This document shows, piece after piece, positions 33,701-43,657 of a stretch of DNA of 64,000 nucleotides (position 1 is the stretch's first letter; each line of letters starts with the position of its first letter). A program made the position numbers and the translations under genes. The notes under the pieces were generated by a model, which did no database searches, was not told the DNA's origin, and saw nothing but the letters and a program-made list of their open reading frames with translations. The stretch comes from Skeletonema tropicum (Eukaryota; Bacillariophyta; Thalassiosirophyceae; Thalassiosirales; Thalassiosiraceae), in assembly GCA_037178625.1 (NCBI GenBank), contig CM074128.1, positions 3,100,001-3,164,000 on the forward strand, in the 5' to 3' direction.

Positions 33701-35804
33701 TTCCTTGAGACTGAGCGAAAGCCGAGGTGACCTCAGAACGAGCTTAAGGAGGAGTGATACTCAAGGAAATCTGAGAGGATCCTCGTTGAGCAGGTCAGGT
33801 GGCTCTCGTGACTTGAACATTGGAGGTTCTTTACGAGACTCCTTAAGACACAGCGATATCCGGCGTAACCTCAGAATGAGCTTGCGGGGAAGTGATTCTC
33901 CTAATGAGGATCAAGGAAAGCTAAGAGGGTCTTTGCGTGACTCCTTAAGACACAGCGATGGACAAGATAATGTCAGATCTAGCATGCGAGGGAATGATCA
34001 ACAAGAAAACCTGAGAGGGACTTTGCGATCCTCTCAGACGAGTGATGGTCAGCGCAATCTAAGAGGGTCTATGCGAGGGCGCAGCGATGGTACAAGTAAT
34101 CTAAGGTCAAGTGTGCGGAGGAGTGATGGTCAAGGAAATCTGCGAGGGTCTTTGAGTGATTCACAGAGGAGTGGCGGTGAAAATAGTTTAACAGGATCTT
34201 TGCGTGACTCCTTCAGTGATGGTCAAGATGGGCTGAGATCAAGCTTGCAGAAGAGTTATAGGCAAAGCTATCTAAGAGGTTCTGGAAATAGAGGGTTAAG
34301 AGAATCACGTAGCAATGATAACTTACGGGGGTTAAGCAGCAACCTTAGAGGTTCAGGAAACAGAGGCTCGAGAGGATCAGGTAGAAATGAGCTTTCAGTA
34401 TCATTTTCAGAAAATCTGGACAACAAAACTGAGCTCCAACTATCGTTTTCGAAAGGCGTCGACAACAAAGTATCCGATCAAAAGAGAATTAGGTATACTA
34501 GATCAATGACTGCGCTAGATAGCCTGGGTATTGCAGAAGAAGTTGACGATGAAGAAGACCTACGACGTCGTTCTGATAGTGATATTTCGTCGCCAACTCC
34601 TCGATTAGATGCTAGCAACGACAACATTGGAACAGTGAGGCGTTCCACTAGGAAAGGAAGCCGCGATAACCTTGCCAGCCTGAATGGTAGCGGTACAAAA
34701 GGCAATAACAGGACTCTCAGACGCAGCATAAATGGACAAAGGAGTGACGCTCTGGAGAGCTCGAGAGGTGGTAGCGAGAGCCTCAATAATTTGAGGCAGT
34801 CAGCTGTGACACGTACAAGCGGCAATAACTTGCGTTCATCTGGTAGACGGGGTAGAAACAGCTCACTTTCTCAGTCGATGACATCTCTTCGATCATCTGA
34901 AAATAATGTACCGAGTTTGCATGTGACAACAGGTGATATTGAGCGACCCACAAGTCGACTTCGAAGCTCTTCTACTTCTAATGAACGAAGTGGCCGCGAT
35001 GGTCTCCGCTCTTCTATGCTTACAAGCGGCAATAACTTGCGTTCATCTGGTAGACGGGGCAGAAACAGCCCACTCTCTCAGTCGATGACATCTCTCCGAT
35101 CTGATGGCAATATACCGAGCATGATTATGACAACAAGTGATATTGAGCGACCCACAAGTCGACTTCGAAGCTCCTCTGCTGAACAAAGTGGCCGCGATGG
35201 TCTCCGCTCTTCTATGCGTGCAAGTGGCAATAACTTGCGTTCATCTGGTAGACGGGGTAGAAACAGCTCACTCTCTCAGTCGATGACATCGCTCCGATCT
35301 GCTGATACCAATATAACAAGTGTTGAACAAAGTGGCCGGAATAGTCTCCGCTCTTCTGTGAGAGGTAATCGTCAGGCACTGTCGCAATCAAGAACAAGGA
35401 GCTCGAGTTCAGATAATGAGCGATCAGCTGGTCGTCTGAGGAATTCTATTGGACCCCAAATAAGTGGTAATAATCTCCGCTCGTCTGGAAGAGGTGATGG
35501 ACTGGCTAGGTCTCGTAGTGAGCGACCGGATAGTCGTCTGAGGAACTCTTCTATTGAACAAAGAAACAATCTACGCTCTTCCGTTAGAAGTGAACGAATA
35601 GCGTTGTCTCAATCAATGAGAATGTCTGATACGAGAGATGCCAAGTCCGATCGGCGCCCCGGAACTAGAGTTGACGGCAAACAAAATGACAGTAACTTTG
35701 GTCAACTTGTAAGAGAAGCTTCTGCGAGGCGGTTTAGACGGCGTGCTTCAGGAGAGGCTGGCAACAATGACATTGAATCTTTGAAGCGCAATCTAATTTT
35801 ATAG
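30720..35804 (+). CDS. Large single-pass surface protein with Cys-rich repeats and a long repetitive Arg/Ser/Leu tail
   Basis: From the ATG at 30720, 1,694 residues in one exon. A basic start and hydrophobic leader (LFFCHVVALIVSLLIVNA) are followed by two related Cys-rich units. Each has the pattern C-x-C...C-P-x-G-x-x-E/EC...G-E/Y-GC-Y/F...C (around CSKHCPSGRDEEC and CPNGNECGEGEECF). Such units also occur in other diatom wall proteins. Two P/S/T-rich linkers (TVSPTESPTFSPTGRPS; SPSVSLAPTTSTSPTF) flank a globular domain of about 190 residues that I do not recognise by name. A transmembrane helix (ISVITGVTILWLLLATFSIL, about 801-822) leads to an 870-residue cytosolic tail. The tail is dominated by LRxSLRRSD and NLRGS-like units. 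Likely wall or adhesion protein (inference). An in-frame GTG lies 24 bp earlier. Confidence 0.85.
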   Translation: MRRRRTRYRQPPVLFFCHVVALIVSLLIVNAQEDPSLDYSCGMDWVNAANGCSKHCPSGRDEECAELGEGYGCYYFTGCKTQFEELKKEQEELAALQGEDEDDYVEVPPEQNQFCAPTFIEAMLKCSKDKACPNGNECGEGEECFGQTNCDRELKRPSSDMIFNLMGLSGVMVEEDLTIFKSTMFDVLQESLSDVKIHLDTISITNQRYFDNEKNVEVSVLLTAKYRPPPRQKLDSIIENSINLQQKSVGMLIRQAGNDAKRLYFSNLKEISAVSRENATNRPTVSPTESPTFSPTGRPSTYPTASPSGSPSSAPSDIPSSSPSRMHIQEVVTATSNELKSSTEASYGIVFNMRTTSNGPVIIINGLDFYSENTKFVGFELWSRLGSFKDFKGTYEGWDLIASGVVKGAGYGKFTSIPASTFTEVSIPGRGGERAFYLTLNAMDLIYRASEVESTESDSRVTASSPELEIYEGEAVLSYPFPDPDQAYLYRSPRQFLGAVQYDRLPCKPFSLYGSAIDLPCVAMPTMDPTKHPTPQPIQATSTPTADPEESLLEPPTMSPLLTPSLSPSVSLAPTTSTSPTFSASPTLYPTPSPIGPIMAYVVVTLRHTLNRNMNAFERESFFDMFVTFLRKHTKVAMMVAEIDLWSEDQIKVAAHIESNATAVTPVVTTRSVQGLQKVQATKLTLVLKISSTTLPFGLLGNMAVVAIEENQEELLTEIGSLGKLYQFFENIDQVVSFSIGSVPEAPVASPAETESTYQGQGFINGNINRESSARVGGECNMNCHHMFLPLLCLTKPGSVHIPISVITGVTILWLLLATFSILYIKNVRSKMKEHRIMSKDNEKMDPLYPDVFDGSSHAYSKETSDRSGGNDEEIGLRQNLPSSLRRSGGQRDLDMRESLRESLRRSYSYNDLRASLRRSDSKGNLRGSSLSRSGGSRDLNIGDSLRDSLRRSESRGDLRTSLRRSDTQGNLRGSSLSRSGGSRDLNLGDPLRDSLRLSESRGDLRTSLRRSDTQGNLRGSSLSRSGGSRDLNIGGSLRDSLRHSDIRRNLRMSLRGSDSPNEDQGKLRGSLRDSLRHSDGQDNVRSSMRGNDQQENLRGTLRSSQTSDGQRNLRGSMRGRSDGTSNLRSSVRRSDGQGNLRGSLSDSQRSGGENSLTGSLRDSFSDGQDGLRSSLQKSYRQSYLRGSGNRGLRESRSNDNLRGLSSNLRGSGNRGSRGSGRNELSVSFSENLDNKTELQLSFSKGVDNKVSDQKRIRYTRSMTALDSLGIAEEVDDEEDLRRRSDSDISSPTPRLDASNDNIGTVRRSTRKGSRDNLASLNGSGTKGNNRTLRRSINGQRSDALESSRGGSESLNNLRQSAVTRTSGNNLRSSGRRGRNSSLSQSMTSLRSSENNVPSLHVTTGDIERPTSRLRSSSTSNERSGRDGLRSSMLTSGNNLRSSGRRGRNSPLSQSMTSLRSDGNIPSMIMTTSDIERPTSRLRSSSAEQSGRDGLRSSMRASGNNLRSSGRRGRNSSLSQSMTSLRSADTNITSVEQSGRNSLRSSVRGNRQALSQSRTRSSSSDNERSAGRLRNSIGPQISGNNLRSSGRGDGLARSRSERPDSRLRNSSIEQRNNLRSSVRSERIALSQSMRMSDTRDAKSDRRPGTRVDGKQNDSNFGQLVREASARRFRRRASGEAGNNDIESLKRNLIL
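33366..33917 (+). repeat. Four tandem 138-bp repeats within the surface-protein gene
   Basis: Units begin at 33366, 33504, 33642 and 33780, exactly 138 bp (46 codons) apart, so all preserve the frame. Units 2 to 4 are very similar; the first is more diverged. Each encodes the pattern SLSRSGGSRDLN, SLRDSLRRSESRGDLR, TSLRRSDTQGNLRG with small changes. Confidence 0.9.
34815..35300 (+). repeat. Second repeat array (about 200-bp units) in the same gene
   Basis: Copies of a unit encoding SGNNLRSSGRRGRNS then LSQSMTSLRS start near 34815, 35022 and 35220, with spacings of about 207 and 198 bp. Both are multiples of three, so the frame is kept. More degenerate traces continue to about 35600. Confidence 0.8.
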
Positions 35805-36088
35805 CTAATAACAACATAACTTATTGCATACTCAGAGCTGACTTATTTCATTTCCGTGTGTTCGACGTAAAGATCAATCTAGAGCACAGTGGCAAATGGG
35901 ATCACCATTTAATTGGGACAAAATAGAAATCGAAATTCATCTTCGCTCTTCGTCTTCGGGCGCGGGGCTCTTCGACTTCGACATAATTCCATGAAGTTCC
36001 AAGCCACAGTCGGCATATAAGAAGCAGCAGCAAAGTAGACCAAAAGCAGGCCGTCTCTTGTACTTGATAGTAACAGATTTTTTTCAAG

Positions 36089-37543
36089 ATGACGGAGGTG
36101 CACATAGCGATATATGATCTGTCGAATGGAATGGCAAGAGGCCTGAGCGCTCAGTTCCTGGGCCCGCAGCATGCTATCGATATTATCCCTCACACCGCTA
36201 TTGTGGCGTTTGGGAAGGAGTACTTCTTTGGGCAAGGAATTGAAATGTGTCGTCCACATGAGTTCAGGATGACTCGAGGTATTCAGCCCATTGATATTCA
36301 ATCTTTGGGACACACATCTTGCACGCAGAGTGAGTTTGAGGCGTGGTGTAGGGCGCAAGGTCAGGGGCGCTTTAGTCCGACAAGCTACGATTTGCTGAGT
36401 AGAAACTGCAACAACTTCACTGAAGAAGCTGCAAGAGAGGGTCTACGACTAGGAAGAGGTGTGCCAAGCTGGATTTTGGAGGTTCCGGCAAGATTTCTCA
36501 GCTCACCCCTTGGAACGATGATTCGTCCTATGTTGGAGCAGATGCAAATTACAAGTGCTGCCCCTACCAACGTCTCGCATCAAATGAATAATGCTCAATC
36601 GTACACTCCCGCAGCAACAACTGCGGTGACTGCTGCTGCTGTAAATCCATGGGCCGACATTCCCGAGACTTCTCCTGCTACCAAAGAATCTAACAATGTC
36701 TCTTCAGCCGAAACACCCTTCTTAGACAAACAAACTGCTCTATTCTCGACAGATACTGGAGTTGTGAAACTCTGTCTAGATCGTCTCAATCCAGCTTCAG
36801 ATCAACGTGTAATTCTTTCCAAGTTGGCAAACGCAAAATACGTGTGGACGCATACCGAACTCCAATCAATTCATCAAATTTTGAGATCATTCATGAATGA
36901 AATGAAGCAGGTATCATTTGCTCTCATGCTTCTTCGGTTGGCTGTTATGCGAGAAGCGCCATCTATCAGTGCGGATGAATCCCAATCAACTGAATTTGTA
37001 GCGGATCTTCTGCTAAAGAATAAGTCTGTGAGTATGTCAACTCGTTCAATGGCGTGGTGTGTGCTCAGCAATGCGTTTGGTTCGAAGCAGCTCCCTTCAT
37101 GGACTACAGACGGGAACAACCAAAGCGACAAATTCCTTCGGCTCATTGACAGAGCTGTAAATGACTGCGATCCTACTGTTGCTGATGCTTCAGCACCTTC
37201 TCATAAATCATTAAGGCAGAGTGCGAGTGCATTTCTGTACAACACTTCTCGCCAATTGACGTCTGATACAAAGTATGATGGCACTGATGGAAATAGTGAA
37301 TTGACGGAGGCAATTATGTCTGTATTGATTGGTTGCCTTGAGAATTTAGGTGAAGAAACTGATTCAATATCAGTTGCCCGTCGTTACATGTGTATCGGGC
37401 AGATACTTAAATCGCGACAGTTTGGTACAACAGCTGTGGGTCTAACAAAAGATTTGGGAATGCTTGACGCTGATATGATTCGAAGTGCGAGTCACGATGA
37501 CGCTGTTGAAAAAGTAGCAAAGGAGGTTGCTTCGCTGTTGTGA
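36089..37543 (+). CDS. PPPDE-type thiol isopeptidase with PUL domain (DeSI-like)
   Basis: A 484-residue single-exon protein. Residues 1-150 form a PPPDE/DeSI peptidase domain: VHIAIYDLSNGMAR, the catalytic His in PHTAIVAFGKEYFFG and the catalytic Cys in LLSRNCNNFTEEAA. Family members remove SUMO or ubiquitin. After a linker of about 90 residues comes an alpha-helical PUL-type region (from about residue 225: GVVKLCLDRLNPAS, NAKYVWTHTELQSIHQIL, STRSMAWCVLSNAFG). In other proteins that region binds the Cdc48/p97 segregase. The pair suggests a deconjugating enzyme working with Cdc48 (inference from domain logic). Confidence 0.85.
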   Translation: MTEVHIAIYDLSNGMARGLSAQFLGPQHAIDIIPHTAIVAFGKEYFFGQGIEMCRPHEFRMTRGIQPIDIQSLGHTSCTQSEFEAWCRAQGQGRFSPTSYDLLSRNCNNFTEEAAREGLRLGRGVPSWILEVPARFLSSPLGTMIRPMLEQMQITSAAPTNVSHQMNNAQSYTPAATTAVTAAAVNPWADIPETSPATKESNNVSSAETPFLDKQTALFSTDTGVVKLCLDRLNPASDQRVILSKLANAKYVWTHTELQSIHQILRSFMNEMKQVSFALMLLRLAVMREAPSISADESQSTEFVADLLLKNKSVSMSTRSMAWCVLSNAFGSKQLPSWTTDGNNQSDKFLRLIDRAVNDCDPTVADASAPSHKSLRQSASAFLYNTSRQLTSDTKYDGTDGNSELTEAIMSVLIGCLENLGEETDSISVARRYMCIGQILKSRQFGTTAVGLTKDLGMLDADMIRSASHDDAVEKVAKEVASLL

Positions 37544-37962
37544 TTGTTATCGAAGTTTAACTAATTTCAATTGTATAAGTGGAACTATTCTGTATCTATA
37601 TTGTCAGCACTTGAAGCGTGTACATTCTTCAATTAGTACGCTGATGTCTTGAAATAGCTTCTTCAGTGAATAAGTAGGTATTACATGAGATGGCCGTCAT
37701 TGGTTGGGTGGCGTGACTGGAGCTACAGTATTGTAAGTAGCTGGCTGGATCGGATGAGGACGGAGAGTTGTCCGTTTAGACCTACCGGTCCATTTGAATT
37801 TTGAGACGTGTCAAAAAATTTGGTGTGATTGACTTCTCGATCGCCACCAACGCAACCTCCACCAACGCAAACAACCAAGACGCTGGCTTTCCACTTACTT
37901 ACCTCTTGTTGCAACCAACAACTCATAAGTCACAAGGATAGCTATATTACCGCCCATTCGCC

Positions 37963-39435
37963 ATGATGCAGGTTGGCTCGCCACAAATGCCGCAGAAACA
38001 TACGGCAGAACCCAAAACTGAGATAGCGGTAGGCACACCTCATAGTGCCTTGGTACACGCTTCAAATGAATCTGATATCATATTACAGAGGAGACTTAGC
38101 ACTGCGCCCGTTATTCAAGGGTCTCCGACCACTCCTACTCGGTCTACATTTCCATTTAAACCAGCGGCCGTCACGCCGCAGCGCCAACGAAGTGAGTGTC
38201 CATTTCGGCCGAGGCCAGTTGTGCCAGCTTTGACTCCACCATCTAGGAGATCGCAGAAAATGTACAGTCTACCCCAACGGTGTCAATCGTTTCCTAATGC
38301 TGATCCACCATCCCAAGCAATGAAAATAGAGAGCCCAGCATGGTTGACTGATGATTTTACAGGAAACATCAAGACACTCAGTGCGCCAACGATGTCTTTT
38401 TCTGTAGACGATTTTAGAGATGACACCCCTCTCTTTCCTGTGCCTATAGATAGTGATGACGCGAGGCAAGACAAGGAAGACTGTTGGTGGCTCGATGAAT
38501 TTCAGAATTGGGGACCTTTAGGAGAAAAACCGTCTACAACTGTAAGAAATTTCCTGATGGAATTGCGTTCAGAGACAATATTCAACAAAGCGTCTACGCA
38601 TTCTTTAGTGGACAATGAGGACAAATCCAGTGAGCTTTACGATGCATTGAAAGACTTACAAAAACTCGACAGAAGGCCTAGTGTATTACCTGAAATATCA
38701 TCAATACAACGGCAGGTTATTCAGCTGAAGAGGTATGTGGCGAGGGCACATCATTTGCACGAAGACAAGCGAGAAAAAATGCAGTCAGTGTTGCAAAAGA
38801 TTGAATCAGTGATTACACCAGACGAGTTAGCGGGTCGACATAGAAACAAAGACACCCCATCGATTGAAGAGTACTATAGGAAAACAAAAGTTGGACTTAC
38901 GGGAGGTTCGCTTGTTACAGCAGGGCTGGTATTGATCCCGGCGCCCATCATACCTGGCATTTTGGTCGTGTACGGTGGGATGCTCGTATTGGCGTCCGAG
39001 TTTGATTCAGCCAAAACAGCTGTTAAGACGATGCAGATCCCAATGAAAGAGTTCCTCAAGGATGAGGAAGACCCAAGCAAGGGGGTTCATGATTGCTTCC
39101 ACGTGATAATGTGGGAAGAAATGATTGGTTACTCTCCTGAAACGAAAAGAGAATTGAATGAAGATTTTGAAATGATAATGAGAATGAAGCCGTGGAAAGA
39201 CAATGTCGATAATAGTGACGCTTCTGACGATGCTGAAATAGATAGAGCTCGACGGGACAAGAGAAACGCAATGAAACGATATGCCAGGCAGCTGCTTTTG
39301 TTGGAAGATCGAGCTGATAATGAAGAGAAAAAGGACGAAAACATTGATGAAATGACAGGGGTCTCGACAATCGATGACACTTCGACCTCAGTGCACCAAG
39401 AGAATCAAAACGTTCTCTTGTTAGCTGAAAAATGA
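37963..39435 (+). CDS. PGPGW-like membrane protein
   Basis: 490 residues. The first 330 are polar, S/T/P-rich then helical, and probably cytosolic. A paired hydrophobic segment follows (GGSLVTAGLVLIPAPIIPGI, LVVYGGMLVLASEFDSAK, about 312-348). Its P-x-P...PG turn and ASEFDSAK end fit the putative transmembrane PGPGW domain. The tail is charged, with RARRDKRNAMKRYARQLLL and an acidic end. Function unknown. Ends 46 bp from the ADA2 stop, tail to tail. Confidence 0.6.
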   Translation: MMQVGSPQMPQKHTAEPKTEIAVGTPHSALVHASNESDIILQRRLSTAPVIQGSPTTPTRSTFPFKPAAVTPQRQRSECPFRPRPVVPALTPPSRRSQKMYSLPQRCQSFPNADPPSQAMKIESPAWLTDDFTGNIKTLSAPTMSFSVDDFRDDTPLFPVPIDSDDARQDKEDCWWLDEFQNWGPLGEKPSTTVRNFLMELRSETIFNKASTHSLVDNEDKSSELYDALKDLQKLDRRPSVLPEISSIQRQVIQLKRYVARAHHLHEDKREKMQSVLQKIESVITPDELAGRHRNKDTPSIEEYYRKTKVGLTGGSLVTAGLVLIPAPIIPGILVVYGGMLVLASEFDSAKTAVKTMQIPMKEFLKDEEDPSKGVHDCFHVIMWEEMIGYSPETKRELNEDFEMIMRMKPWKDNVDNSDASDDAEIDRARRDKRNAMKRYARQLLLLEDRADNEEKKDENIDEMTGVSTIDDTSTSVHQENQNVLLLAEK

Positions 39436-39481
39436 CACATACACAAACTAGATTATGTAATTAATGAATGAAAGTTAATAC

Positions 39482-42162
39482 TTAATTGGCGTCTGCTATT
39501 TTTGGTCGAGACTCTATCCACCCAGCCTCCATAACAAAATCAACAATATTATCACGTTGTTTGATGTCTATCTTGAACACAGAATTACTCTGTCCTTTTT
39601 TCCACACACCTGCTGCCAGAGACTGAGACAAGAGTGCCTTTTTGACATCAAGATAAGTTTGAGGAAGAATTCGTAACTTCTTGCAAAGGCAAACTTCTTT
39701 TTTGGAGAGAAGTTCATAACCAGGCTTGTCCTTGATAACAAATTTGCCCTGTGATTGCACTGCAGCTCCATCCGCATCTCCAGTCGTATCCATGCCTTCG
39801 ACATCGGGCTTTTTCTGCACATTACGTGTGCTGAACTGTTTCCAAACTTGAAGTGATTGATTTGCTACAATTTCTGCCTTTTCCTCGATTCCAGCGATAT
39901 CGCCGTCGATCACACCTTGCTTCGCGGCATATGCCGCTTCCGCTTTCGCCTTTTTATTCTCGGCATCTTTCTTAAGCCATGCATCCCTATGAAATTGTCT
40001 CCGAGCTTTATCCAACTCGTATTTCTCAGCATCAGCAAGAGAGCTTATCCCAATGCGTCGGTACATTTGAAGTTTGGCAATTTCTTTCCGTAGCCGCTTA
40101 GCTTCGAGAATTTTATTCACAAATGACTCATGTTGCCTCGTAAGAATGGAAGCGAGCAAATAGCCGCATACGTTGGATGAGGTGACGTTCATCGGGTTCC
40201 CGCTTCCACATGTTCTCTTGATTTTCACGATAGTTGAGTAGCTTGTGATCGATGATGAACTGCTTCCGTTTCTCACGCTCATCCAATTTATTGTTGAAAA
40301 TTCGGATTACGTCCAGCTTTAGATCTTGATCAGCCTTGGTGTCATCACTGGAAAATTCCATTTCAGCTATGGTCTTCTCGGCTTCATTTTGCCATTCCAT
40401 ATCAAAGTCACCACGACGGGGCATATATCCGGCAAGCTCTGCACCATGCATACTCTTGATGTCTTCCAAGCGAGGAGGGAGAACCTTGGCTTCATAACCT
40501 GCCATACTTTGAGCCCGACGCTCCATGAATTCCTTTCGAATTTTATCGGCATCTAGCTTTGACGAAGCATTGGAGATTTGACGAAAAAAAGATTGCTCTG
40601 AACGATACCATAGGTCCCTACCAACTTCATCTCCAATTTTGGCTCCTGTATTATCAGGGATGTAGGGATACGGCCACACTTTGCTCGAATCAAGCTCTTC
40701 TGTCGGCACTACTCGGAACTTGGTCTTTTTGAAACCCGGCGCTGCTTCATCGTATTGTTCACCCGCCATGCTTCTCCTCGGTCGTTTTCGTGCCATACTT
40801 CCGTTCCCATCTTCCTCCGATGCATCTGTCCCAGCAGCAGAATCCTGTGCTTCACTGCTTGACTTCTTGGAGTCATTATCTTTAGATTCAACCGGAACCA
40901 TAGTATATGGAGGAAGAATGTGACCAAACCTTCCCATGAAGTCATCCAAGTATCTCTCCATACACCTCTTGTCCGTTTTGCCACCAACAGCAACGCCTTC
41001 CCCTTGCACTCCTCCTTCGCCATTCGTACCTCCATTAACATGCTCAGCAATCTCAGGCCAATTTCCTAGACCGCAAGTAAGTATGGCATCGAGGAGCCGC
41101 AAATCTTCCTCTGCAGTCCATGCATTTTTTGGATCGTCCAATACCGAAAATTCGGTGGCGGCGGGTTGTTTCTGTGACGATTCATCTACTTTTTGGCTCT
41201 CAACTTTGATTTTCGAGCCACTTTTCACATCATCAGCCGTTGTGGGGGATTCTTGTGCAGGCGGTTTCTTTTGCTGATCATCATCATTAGCTGCTTCATC
41301 ATTGAGCTTGGGCCGTGTCTTTAACTTCATCGATATCTACCGCTACCTTGTTTTCTTTAGCTTCATCCCCCTTATTGCCTGCATCTGCGTCGGTCATTTC
41401 AACATTTTTCACACCACCATCAGTATTCTCTTGGCTAGAACTTCCTCCCTCATTGTTAGTGGCATTTTCCGTGATCTCAACACACTGTAATGGTTTCACA
41501 CCACGAAACGAGGGACACAACATGTAGCGAGTACTATCTGCGACAATATATCCATGATCAGGCTTATGACGAAAGTAAGGGACCCATACCCCACCAACAT
41601 ACGACCCCAATGCATCAGGATCGGCATTATCTTGCTCCCAAGGTGCCTTGGGAGATTCATTCTCCGTGTCAGTGCCAGTGCCCTTACTACCGCTCCTCCC
41701 CCGTTTATTCATCCCTCGGCCCTTGGCTTTCTTTGTACCCTTCCCTTTGGCCTTCCCCGCTTCCGACGCAGCTCCCTCTCCTCCCCCTTCCAGTGACGCC
41801 GCCGCAGCCGCCTGTGCACGTTTTCTCACCTCCTCGTCACGCTTGTACTGCGCCATCCGCTCATGATCTTCGGTGGCAAAGCACTCCAAACATAAATCAA
41901 AATCTGGACAATTGGCACATCGGATGCGAGGGGCGCGAGTGAGGTCGGTGGAGCAGTAATCGCATTCGTATAGGCCACGTGGCTTGGCGCCGAGTAGGAC
42001 TAGTGGACGGTGTTTCTTCCCCTGCTGCTTGGATTGTTTTTTGGTGTTATTGGCGTCATTTATCGTGTTGGAATTATTATTTCGTGAGAAGGCTTTATCA
42101 TTTGAGGAAGCTGCTGCTGATCCATCGCCTGTGGGCTCGGGAGGCTCCTTGTTGGTTGTCAT
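39482..42162 (-). CDS. Transcriptional co-activator ADA2 (SAGA-type), two apparent frameshifts
   Basis: Adaptor that couples Gcn5 histone acetyltransferase to nucleosomes. Three frames make up the gene: 42162-41299, then to 40128, then to 39482. Domains in order: ZZ zinc finger (YECDYCSTD, RIRCANCPDFDLCLECF), SANT/Myb (NAWTAEEDLRLLDAILTCGL, GNWPEIAEHV, KRCMERYLDDFM), the ADA2 core (AGYMPRRGDFDMEW, MRLFARFHS, RLRKEIAKLQMYR) and a C-terminal SWIRM (ELLSKKEVCLCKKLRILPQT). Each frame change is repaired by removing one base: from GGG at 41309-41311 and from TT at 40133-40134 (plus strand). The second repair gives the conserved EAHESF. About 892 residues, longer than yeast or animal ADA2 because of acidic and Gly/Lys-rich insertions. 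Presumed nuclear. Confidence 0.87.
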
Positions 42163-42746
42163 GGTTACTGTACTGTTTTACTCTCCTCAGTATAAAAGTA
42201 TTGTCTGCTGTTAGCTGTTTGACGCGCTGCTATATTCGAATCCAAATCCCATCGTTTCGATGATGTTGTCGTCGGTTGAGACATTTGATTTTTGGATTTT
42301 CAAGGGTGAAGAGGAGTGAAGAACAGACACAATCGATCTTGGTAACGATGTGGGCGTGCTAGAGGTTGGCTCAGTGACTTTGACGTACCTAGAGAGATAC
42401 TTAAATATTTCATAAACGAAAAGGTAGGTACAATACCTTGCTTGCGTTATGTTTGTTAGCTCAGGCTGTATGTGGCTTTGTTTGCTGCGATATATATTCA
42501 ATAAGACGACAGTGTTGCATCAAGTTCAAGTTGCTTGGAAACTAGAAGTAAGACAGCAGCGGGCAACTTCTTCAATTGCGAGAGCAAAGATCTATGAGAA
42601 AAGAAAGGTGCGTACTTATTCAAGCAAAGGACAATGAAACCATTGCAGCATGGCTTTGCACTAAGTGTAACTATGTAAGCGTTATGTTTGGCTCATGTCA
42701 CATTGAATATTGTCTCCAATCACTACTTATCACCTAGCTAAGTACA

Positions 42747-43325
42747 TCAATCAAAATCAAAATGAGCATCTTCATCGACTTCCCAGAACAAGTCATCATC
42801 CATAGATTTGTTGAATTTTATCGTTCCAAACTCAGTCTCAATCTCAGTGTCTTCGTCGTCTAAAAAGCCTGAATCTCCACCAATCTCTTCTAAATCAAAG
42901 TCTTCTTCTTCCATAAGGTGTAGCTTCCCAGCGTTTTTCGACTGATCAAAGGTAGATGTAGAACCCCCAGCACCAATCACTGATAGTGCAGGAGAAGTGA
43001 CTGATGCTGCCATACTCATGAAATCAGCCGATAAAAAGAAATCATCGTTGCTTCCACTCCCATCTTCGAATTCGGCATCGTGTGCGCCTTCGATAGGATT
43101 TCCATCCCACTCCCAGTCTTCTTCTTCGTCTTGTAGATCATCGCTCGTAGGTTTTATTGTATCTTTGGCCGATAGTAGTATTGTTGGGTAAGAGTAGTGC
43201 GTTCTTGTTGATTGAGATGCTGGGCATACAAAAGAGTGACAAACTCTTGTGCTTAAAAATATGAGGAGATGTGTTAGTAACATCGTGAGCGATGTCTGAC
43301 TATTCTGCTTGTTGCTCCAAAACAT
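42747..43325 (-). CDS. Acidic plastid-type hypothetical protein
   Basis: 192 residues. A hydrophobic leader (LTMLLTHLLIFLSTRVCHSF) ends in HSFVCP. A Phe just after the predicted cleavage site is the hallmark of diatom plastid import. The rest is extremely acidic (EEEDWEWDGN, EEEDFDLEEIGGD, ending DEDAHFDFD). No known domain. Start at 43325, or at the Met at 43283 directly before the leader. Divergent from the PPR-like gene at 43658. Confidence 0.6.
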   Translation of the reverse strand: MFWSNKQNSQTSLTMLLTHLLIFLSTRVCHSFVCPASQSTRTHYSYPTILLSAKDTIKPTSDDLQDEEEDWEWDGNPIEGAHDAEFEDGSGSNDDFFLSADFMSMAASVTSPALSVIGAGGSTSTFDQSKNAGKLHLMEEEDFDLEEIGGDSGFLDDEDTEIETEFGTIKFNKSMDDDLFWEVDEDAHFDFD

Positions 43326-43657
43326 CTTGCGGTGTACAATACGTGAGGAAGAAACTGTTAAACCGGCGATAGAATGATGAGACTGATAGGTGTAGCTGCG
43401 CTGCTGGGTTGGAAAGCTTATTGGCTTTTACGTCTACAATACTGTGTCCACTTTGATTCATCTTCATCTCGTGCCTCGTGCCTCGGCCGCTCGTGCGTAC
43501 AATCAAAGCTAAAAGGAGAACATGGAGAGGAGATGTGAAAGATGAAACTTTTCCACCTATCCTCATCCTCCAACTCCACTTTTGTTCCGATTGCCTTCCG
43601 CAAAGCTATAAGCTAAGTAGACTGTATTCTAATAGGCTAACAGCTACTCTACGGCAA

